Of a stretch of 64,000 bases of DNA, positions 55,908-64,000 are shown in pieces. This DNA comes from Forficula auricularia (lineage: Eukaryota; Arthropoda; Insecta; Dermaptera; Forficulidae), in the NCBI GenBank assembly GCA_024734495.1, contig JALMQS010000128.1, positions 19,967,573-20,031,572 of the forward strand, written 5' to 3'. The translations under genes were made by a program, and so were the position numbers. Numbering within the stretch: the stretch's first letter is position 1; every line of letters starts with the position of its first letter. Under the pieces are notes generated by a model, which was not told where the DNA came from, made no database searches, and saw nothing but the letters and a program-made list of their open reading frames with translations.

Positions 55908-56860
55908 TTTTTTAATGCAATCGAATGCAAGAAGGGGTGTACCAGTAACGATGCAGCCCCTATGGATCTCGAAAGACCCTTGCATTACCGAAGAGAAGGA
56001 AAGTTGATTAAGTGAGAGGGTGTAGACGTAGGTGTCTATGCACTCCGGTTTTGAAGGTTTGAAGATTATAAGTGCTGGGAAAGATGGAGGCTGGGAGAGA
56101 GTTCCAGTTCCTTGAAGTCATGGGGATATATGAATTGGCGAATGAAGTGGTCCGGCACTTTTCTAATTTGACCGCGAAAGAGTGTTGGGAGTCGGCAAAA
56201 CGCGTGCTACGTGCAAAGCATGCTTTGGGGGGAATTATTGATTTTATCTCATCAGAGCACCTGCCGTGATAGTATCTATAGAAAAGGGAAAGGACAGAGA
56301 CGTTTCTTCGATGAGCCAGCGAGTCGAGGGAGTCGGTGAGGGTAGAATCGTCAATTAGCCTGACGGCTAGTTTCTGAATTTCATCAAGGGTAGCAAGAGA
56401 ATATTTAGAGGCTCCTCTCCATAGATGAGAGTCGTATTCGAGACAGGGGCGGATTTGGGCCTTGTAGATGGTGAGAAGTTGTGGGGGTTTGTAAAATCGT
56501 TTGGACCTGAATAAGAATCCAATCTTCCTTGCTGCAGATTTCGCTACAGAGGAGATGTGTTCATTCCAAGACAGGTCAGATGCGACAGAGACGCCCAACA
56601 TGGATAGGCTGTCACACATTTTCAGGGTATTCGAATCGAAGTGAATATCAGGGAAATCTTTATTTTCGCGCCTAGAAATTATACAACATTGAGTCTTGTT
56701 TGAATTAAAGTTAACTAAATTTTGAGAGCCCCATTTATTCAGTTTCTCTAGGTCGAGAGTAATTGAGGAGGCAACATTGATTCGATTATTCCGGAGTGAG
56801 GGTTTGCCGTGTAGAGTGCTATCGTCGGCGTAACAATGAGTGGGGTTTGCCGTTTGATCA
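55908..56860 (-). pseudogene. LINE reverse transcriptase, 5'-truncated sister of 3961-5297
   Basis: On the minus strand the frame opens at DQTANPTHCYADD (YADD complement 56821-56832) and continues through LNKWGSQNLVNFNSNKTQCC, SLSMLGVSVASDLSWNEHIS, YKAQIRPCLEYDSHLWRGA and NWNSLPASIFPSTYNL without a break, ending by about 56008. It lacks the one-base deletion that breaks the plus-strand copy. The 3' UTR and poly(A), as T residues, reach 55908. Its first residues upstream of DQ come from the abutting 3' end of another copy, so the apparent Met start is spurious. Motifs A and B are absent, so it is catalytically dead. Confidence 0.9.
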
Positions 56861-57003
56861 ATTTTTAATGCAATCGAATACAAGAAGGGGCGCACCAGTA
56901 AAGATGCAGCCTCTATGGATCTCGAAGCATTAGCGAAGAGAAGGAAAGTTGATTAAGTGCTCTCACAGAGGGTGGAGACGTAGGCGTTTATGCACTCGGG
57001 TTT
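56861..57003 (-). mobile_element. 3' end of a second LINE copy abutting the first head to tail
   Basis: ATTTTTAATGCAATCGAATA and following bases repeat the LINE 3' UTR, stop region and C-terminal coding end (compare 55912-56045), also on the minus strand. A short deletion is present near 56930, and the copy breaks off near 57003. It joins directly to the 5' truncation point of the 55908-56860 copy. Confidence 0.8.
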
Positions 57004-57180
57004 ATAAAACAAATTAATGACATGAATAAAATTTATACATTAAATGCCGTTTTAGTTTAAATTAGGTAATTTGTTTTATATATTGGTGAAGTTTTTTTTG
57101 AGAAATGTTTCATATTTGCAAAACTACTGAAAGGGGTCAACCAGTGGTGACCGAAAATGTATAGTGAATAAATAAGTAAT

Positions 57181-57847
57181 GATAATATAATAAATTTAAT
57201 ATATTATATACTAATCTGTGATTAGCAAACCTCAAAATTTTAAGAGAATTAATAAACATAGTTTTGTTAATTTATTTTTAAACTTAATTAATAAAAAAAT
57301 CTAAAAATAAAAAAAAAATCATTTTTCCATCTTATTTTCTGAGGAGATATCAGCTACCGAATTCTCCTGGCTAAGAACATGGGTCTAGAGAAATAAAATC
57401 AATAATTTCACCCCATTTGCACGTACATAATACGCAGTTTCCTTAAGCTCAACACCTCCCTATATTGTCAAATTAAGGGTTTGCCAGTTCATATGAGACT
57501 GTGTCTCTTCCAAAACCACGACTCCGATTCAAATCTTAGTACAAATACATATGGAAAATAGCCCTATTAATTTCGCTACTATGTCTGTCAGTTTTTTTGA
57601 CTGCCACAACACTGTAGCTTGTAGAGAAATTTAAATATGAGCTTGAAATATACAGATAATATCACCCGAAATGAAAAATCGGATTACAACTTTTATAGGA
57701 AAATTATTTTAGGTAAGATCAAATTTTTCGTGAAATTAAAGATTTTTCTAAAGTTTGCAAATTGAACAGTTTAATCTTTTTCTTAAGAAAAAAAAGTGAA
57801 TATTAAAAGAGAAGTTTTGTTGGAAATCATTTAGATTATATATTTTT
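57181..57847. other. AT-rich stretch, nothing recognised
   Basis: Part of 57385-57560 resembles 51175-51370 (AATAAAATCAATAATTTC..., CTGTGTCTCTTCCAAAACCAC), so it is a dispersed repeat of unknown class also present inside the large hAT element. No gene was seen. Confidence 0.5.
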
Positions 57848-57975
57848 ACTTTATCCAATGAGAAGCAAATAAAGTAATGGAATCGGTCTCGTGGAAAGAC
57901 TTCAAAGGGTCCCCAGACTACCGAAGCCATGGTCTCAATCAAAGTCACAAATTGTAGAATTCATTTAGGTTGAAT
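57848..57975. repeat. Second copy of the GGTCTCG dispersed repeat
   Basis: ACTTTATCCAATGAGAAGCA, ATCGGTCTCGTGG, CATGGTCTCAATCAAAG and TAGGTTGAATTTTAGCAC match 38540-38695 in order. A scrap of its start is at 59285-59325. Confidence 0.55.
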
Positions 57976-60900
57976 TTTAGCACTAATTAAACTAGATGGC
58001 TATAAATTTATAGAATAGACAGAGTTTCAGAGTTTACATTTTATCAATGAAAAAAATTAAGGTAGATGAACTTAACTGTTAAAAAAACTTACCATCGCTG
58101 GCTGATTCCTAATACATGAGCGAGTTATATAGCTGTAGCTCATACAACAACACAAATACACATACACACTCACAACGTCGTATTATTGTGTTAGTTTTAG
58201 CCCTGAGGCCCACAAAAATGTTTTATTTTTCTAAGCTCACTTTCTTTATCGTAAGGGCACCGAATACTACCCCTTGGAGTGGTCCGAATCAAATTAACTT
58301 CCAAAAATGAATATTTCGAAAATAAATGTGTAGGTAATTAAATGTTTCGTTATTTGAGGAAAATTAATCACAAGATTATGTCTAAATTTAAACTTTAATA
58401 TGAAAAAGCGAAAATTATTTCAAGACTCGGTACCTACGCTATCCCCAAATTTTAGTGATTTGGCATTTTTTTTTATTTGTTTGTGAGCAAGTAAAGTTTT
58501 GTTGAACAAAAGAAAGTAATAGAAAATAGTGTTGAAGAATGCTAATCGAAATTTTGTTAAAGTTAATGATTTTTAATCAATAAGGCTTAGAGTGATTTGA
58601 AATGTTTTTAGGAAGCGAATCAGATTATTTAATAAAATTGAAGTAAATTAAAAACCCCTTGGTAAAGGGGGTGGAAAATTTTGTTGATAAAAAAATAATT
58701 TATTTTGACTCGAAACGTTGTAAAAAAACAAATTATTAATCTATTATTGTTAATGTCGTTATACTTGATAATTATTGTATTAAATTAATGTATATTAGGC
58801 GTTTAGCCGTTGAAAATAATAAATAAATAAATTATATTGATAAAATTTGAATAAATTCAAAAGGGGTGGTTAGGGAGTGGAAATTTTTTTTGATAAAAAA
58901 ATAATTTAAATATTATTTTGACACGAAACTTTTTTTATCAGAGAACGGTTTGATAGAAAGTTGAAACTCGGTGGGGAGTTGTAGTTTATTAATAACAACC
59001 TGTATGCCAAATTTTAGCTCATTAACTATACCTCTTCAAGAACTTAAAGCTTAGAACTTTTTCTAATTTTCTGCATTTTTCTTAGAGAAGCTTTAAAGCT
59101 AAGTCAGCTACTAGCAAGTTATCGCTAGTACCAAAATCTAAACATATAGAAAAAAAATTCTTAATTTCGATGAAAATGTAAACTTTTTCGTGAGTCGGTA
59201 AGCTTTTTACAATTTCGGTTATTTGATAATTTTTAACGTCATTTTCTTATTAGAATGATTAGTTAAGTGATAGCTACTTTTTAATTTATCCAATCCAAGT
59301 AGATAAAGTATTAGAATCGGTCTCGCATGTAATAAAAATAAATATAATAAAAATTATACACGACATTTAGAATTTAGTAGATGACATATTTTTGTGATTT
59401 CTTAAAGAAATTTTAAGTCTTCTACTATTTCGAATACTTATAGTTTCGACCCCTAATTCTGGAGTCGTTTTCAAGTTTTTGATAAACACATATACCTATA
59501 CTCTAAGTCTCTCTATTATAATTATTTCGCAAATCCTTGATAACAACTGCAGCATTAGGTGTCGAAACTTGGTGCATTTTGATGAGAATATCTCATCAAA
59601 ACTTCTGATCTTGGAGGTTTCAGCATTTTCTTTTTTGACAAACAGGGGCTAGCTATAAAATAAAATGAACTAATATATTGTTTGTTTATTTAATATTTAA
59701 TTTTATTACTATTTATTAAAGTAGAAACTAAAATATTTCAATTAAATAAATATTACGAATGAGAAATAAAAATACAAGCTTCCCTCTTGGGCGTTTAAAA
59801 AATGTAATTAGTTAAGTCATTAACATATGACTTTTCAAAAGTTTTAATAAAAAATGATTTTTTTTTTGAATTTATTAAAAAAGTTTATTTCTACTTGAAA
59901 ATCTAGTGTTAATAGTTTTTTTCTCATAAATTATATTTCGTTATATTAAAAACTAAATAGATATAAATTAATTGAATTTTTTATTTATTCTTCTGTATTA
60001 TTAAAATTGACGAAAAATAGTAAAAGTATTCAAATAAAAAGAGCGATTCGCCCCCTTCTGATGGAGATAATTTTATACTTTTTCAACCCTCGTAATAGAG
60101 TTTCACTTTTTCCTCTCTGTTTTGGTCGTTGGTATTTTTTCTTGTTATATATTTATTTATTCTTGTCAACTTGTTGACATCCCGAGGAAAAATAAGAGAT
60201 AATTCAACGGAAAGTAATAAAATAAATGCTATTTTTTTTGCCACTTTCTTTTTTTGGATTGAAATAAAAGAAAAATGTTCACAAAAACATAAACGAGTAT
60301 ATGAAACTCAAACTGGGAGACAGGTTTACTGAAAAGTTATTCGATTATCCATTTTCAGAATTGATATCTTTAGATATTATTTTTTCACAAATTATTATAT
60401 ATCTCCTAAAATATCAGATTCAGTTAAAAATAAACAGATGTATATTTTTGTTCAAACAAAGATTACACAGGTCGACAAAAATTTTCTACAATAAACTTAA
60501 CAATTGATCCTACTAATCTTATGCTTTGATTGATGGCGTTTTTCGACCTTCAATAGTTTAACATTTTAAGTTATTTATAGTCAAATCACCAAAAAACGCC
60601 ATATTATTCTATTTTTGAAGCTCCATAGATATTATATGTAAAAGCAATATTTTAAATCAAAATATTTTATTATATTAATTTAAATAATTAGAAAAATAAA
60701 ATTTGAAATTTAAGCAAAAATACTTAAGAGCGGAGTGAATATCCCACATGACTTTCACTTACAACTTCTTCTTCTTTCAAAATTCCCACCTAAGTACTTA
60801 ATTTCTTTGTTTTTCACATATTTAAGATTTTCGTCATTTTCACAGAAGGAAATCAAACTAAAATTTCAAATTTCATTACATATCAGTTTTACGCTTTGTT

Positions 60901-63900
60901 CAAACACACCTTATCGACTCTCCCTTCTTAATTCTAATCAACATAAATTCCATAACTAACAAAGTAGATATAATACTTGTCAATCACATCGATTTTAAAA
61001 ACAAATTAGTCGCTTCTGTAAAATATTGAAAAATTACAAAATACCTGATGCAAAGGGGTAGTACTTTCGGTTCCCCGGTTTGAACCAAATAATTGAATGA
61101 CGATCAGACCAAGGGGATTAAAGTTCCAGTGAAATCCATCGGGACCATGTCGTAACTTCTCAGATATGAAAATAATATTAAAAACTAAAATTAAATTTTA
61201 AAAATCAGAAAAATCATGAAATTAATCTTTTAAAAATTTAATTTTGTTATTTTTCTGGAGTTTCTATTTAAACGTCTTGTGTTATTTACTTTTAAAGTAT
61301 GACAGATTGCCAAGTGTGGCACACACAAAATGAAGATTCAGGGATTTTGAAAATAAATGAAAAATGATATTTGATTCATTCTTGATTTATATAGGAAGCT
61401 GGATAAAATATGATAAAATGATGTATTTCCTGTTTGAATGACAGTATTTTAAACGTAAATAATGGATGTATTTTTATAACGTCGGATCATTTTTCAGTTT
61501 TATGTTGGTTTATTAACTAAAATGATAATTTAATATGTGCTTAAAGAAAATATATTTATTTCGAAGATATTACCTTGAAAAAAAGAGCAGAAAATAAAGT
61601 TGCAGATTTCTTAGACTCTTGGCAGGCTGAAAAATAAAAATATTGTCAGTTAGTTTAATCAATATTTCAATAATATTTATTTTATAAATTGACTATTTTC
61701 TGTTTTGTGATTTATAGGTATAATAAGAACTATCGGTTTACATTACATATACTGATTGGGAATGTTTTTGTTGTTGTTGTTTTTTTTTATACCACAATAT
61801 AAAACGAAAATGGATTGCTTATGGAAATTTTTTACAATAGACATTTGAATGGAATAATATTGATAAAATGAGATAATAAAATAGATATCGACTATTTATT
61901 TGTTATTACAGTCGGAGTATTGAATTCTCATAGGTCGAAATAAATCTTCGATTAAAGAAAGAATGGAAAAAATTCTATAATACAAATACAAGATAATATA
62001 AATATTTGTTAATAATTTTAGAATGTAAATTAATTAGTAGACATTAAAAATAAGTAATTATTGAAAAGTGTAGTGAATCTGAAGAAGATAATATATTAAT
62101 TTTTAGAAAATAACAAATAAAAACTTAAATAAAACATTATAAAATACTTAAATTAGAGAACGAAGAAAACATTTTTATATTATAGACAAAAGGATCAGCC
62201 GGGCTCGAGTTGGAGGCGTTTGGATATATTATAAAATACATTGAAAACTTTAAATTTGTTGATTGACAGAAAAAGCTAATAAAATGTTGAGAATGTGTCA
62301 AAAATAACACCATAAATGTTTATATTTAAAAATCTATTAAACATTTTTTGTCAGCACGTTCCTGTGGTGTGTGCGTACAAAATCGATAAGAGCGTTTCAT
62401 TTTCTAATTCTCGGTAAAAATTCGTGAAAATAGTTTACAGTAAGAACTGGATAAAAATTACTATGATTTCTAGCAATAATTTTTTTTTTTTTTTTGGCTT
62501 TTCGAGCAATAAAATAATTTGTTGTTAAAAAACTACAAAATCTCGGTGAATGAATCCCATTCAAAAATCCGTGTCTTATTAATTCAACTCCAAGGATGAA
62601 TTCTGGGATTTTTAAGGAATTTGACCACTCTTTTTTAATGTATTAGTATAGTTAATGATGATCGATATTTTGCCAGCCTGTTTCTGGAATAATTGTAAAA
62701 AAATGATCATAATAACATTTAGGATTTATTGTTAAAAAATATTTTAAGCATTAAGTATATAGTACAGATATTCAGTTCATAATCATTTTGTATAATTTTC
62801 TCGAAAAGTTAAAAATTTCAAACCGCTTGGGAAGCCTCTAAATATAAATCTAGAATAATAATATTTTTAATATTTTCTTAATAACCTAATGGTCAATTTT
62901 CTCTAGCTATTAATTACATCTTCATTTTAGAAAAAAAATTCATTCATCACTATTCCCTTATCACTGAGATGTCCAATATTTTTTTCCACTACAACTTTAT
63001 AATAAATTTTTTCTCATGAAGCAAAAGAAGATTTATAAAGAAATTTTTTTTCACTCTCTTATGCGTACATAAATATTGCGTACAAATATCGTACATATCG
63101 TAATACTATAATTTAATACTAGAACTTACATTAGGAAAAGTTTAAATTTTAAATACTTTTAAACAGCCCTTTGTTTAGTTAATAAATAATAATCTTAGTA
63201 TACCCTTTTGAAGCAAGCCAGAGATTTCACATGATATGGAACTCAACAGTAATGCAAACTTTACCACATGTCCCATTATATGACGTTGTCATGTTAATAA
63301 GAATCTACGATTTCGATTTTCTTACTCGCAATGTTCTAGAATTTATTTTTGTTTTAATAAATAGGATCGTCTCCTTTGGAGAGTCGCTTGAATGATTGAT
63401 AAAAAGCTGAAATTTGGTAGAAGAGTTTATATAAATTAATTGGAACCTTTGTATCAAGTTTAAACTTTTTAGATCAAATGCTACACTGAGTTTTGAACAA
63501 GTTTTCACTTTTTATTCCAATTATTTATTTGGAATATCTAGAGAGTAGAAAGAGTGAAGTAAGCCGTGCACCATAGAGATAAAAAATATATTTATTTATT
63601 TATAAGATTAATGAATAAATCAAAGTATCGTTGTTAAATAATTGAAGTGTAAAATGCTCGCTTCTGATACTTTAAGATTAAACCTGAGCATTTTCACACT
63701 TGAATAATTCGTTTAATTATTTATTTTTGATTACTAAATTTTTTTACTTTTTACTTTTTCAGTAAACATGGAGTTTGAGGATTATTTTACTTAGTTTTCG
63801 TGACACGTTAACATCGTTTTTTCTTGTTAAGGAGAATTTAATATTGTCTGCAGTCTACGTGAGGAAGTTGGATGTTTGTTTAGTAGCCAATTCATGTCCG

Positions 63901-64000
63901 TAATTTATTTACCTAAATAAAATATTTATTAACTAAATAAGGGTAGTGAAGTTGCAAAAAGAATCAAAGCAAACTCTATAATGTGAATTAAAAAAAAAAT
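57976..64000. other. AT-rich, gene-free end of the window
   Basis: No protein-like ORF, tRNA or bounded transposon was recognised over about 6 kb. Scraps include a (CA)-rich patch near 58150, a LINE-like tail TTAGGCGTTTAGCCGTTGAA followed by AATAAATAAATAAAT at 58796-58835, and dispersed-repeat wording near 58940-59060 and 63405-63490. The sequence after 59.7 kb is dominated by A/T tracts. It could be intron or intergenic DNA. Confidence 0.5.

Larger units (their letters stand above)
55785..57180. repeat. Foldback element split by LINE copies
   Basis: The left arm (55785-55900) and right arm (57080-57180) are inverted copies sharing ATAATATTATTTATTCACTA-type outer ends, a strong GGTCAACCAGTGGT hairpin and a GAAATGTT block. 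Read outward each has CTGAAGAT or CTGAAAG, then that hairpin, then GAAG or GAAA: a degenerate hammerhead-like layout. LINE sequence on the minus strand occupies the loop. Confidence 0.65.

Noticed and set aside
1..64000. CRISPR array or bacterial operon
   Set aside because: Direct repeats found are not regularly spaced short repeats with unique spacers, and no bacterial gene organisation exists. The content is eukaryotic transposable elements.

Overview
The window looks like AT-rich, gene-poor nuclear DNA from an invertebrate, most likely an arthropod and probably an insect. This rests on Jockey/CR1-type non-LTR reverse transcriptase remnants, a tRNA-headed SINE whose 3' tail resembles ones widespread in arthropod genomes, hAT-type elements with 8-bp target duplications, a Helitron-like element, and many MITEs and foldback elements. 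I see no bacterial gene organisation, no rRNA, no intact tRNA, no CRISPR array and no convincing host exon. Nearly every recognisable coding stretch is a decayed reverse transcriptase.

Layout. 0-10 kb: several foldback elements, a SINE (2734-2958, minus), a 5'-truncated LINE (3961-5297, plus), a complex palindrome with a tRNA-like core (6070-6796), a MITE (7920-8588) and a Helitron-like element (8673-9727). 10-20 kb: hAT ends and elements, a Jockey-type fragment (16505-17450), a 484-bp hAT MITE with a perfect 8-bp target duplication (18267-18750) and a 1.2-kb TIR element (18837-20053). 20-30 kb: a nested composite (20452-22402) holding a LINE with an exact 14-bp duplication, then three foldbacks carrying hammerhead-ribozyme-like motifs (23277-23845, 25268-25635, 26341-26837). 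30-45 kb: two LINE ORF remnants on the plus strand, a Helitron/hAT/foldback nest (31990-34541), a 119-bp tandem repeat, another hammerhead foldback (42780-43265) and a minus-strand LINE remnant. 45-57 kb: inverted repeats, MITEs, a 3.2-kb hAT element (50876-54083) abutting a 416-bp hAT element at one shared target, and a foldback split by LINE copies (55785-57180). 57-64 kb: AT-rich sequence with only repeat scraps.

The most unusual signal is a group of unrelated foldback families whose arms carry a motif shaped like a type I hammerhead ribozyme: CTGANGA, a GC-rich stem II, GAAA, a very short palindromic stem III, then a GTC or ATC cleavage triplet. In every pair found the minus-strand motif lies in the left arm and the plus-strand motif in the right arm, so the units are joined head to head with their 3' ends outward. 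Several copies keep the core and compensatory stem pairing; others are clearly decayed. Relative to the canonical hammerhead all have one extra base between the CTGANGA box and stem II. Hammerheads are established in Penelope-like elements and retrozymes; linking these foldbacks to that machinery is inference, and no Penelope-type ORF is visible here.

All coordinates, pairings and identities were read by eye, without alignment software.
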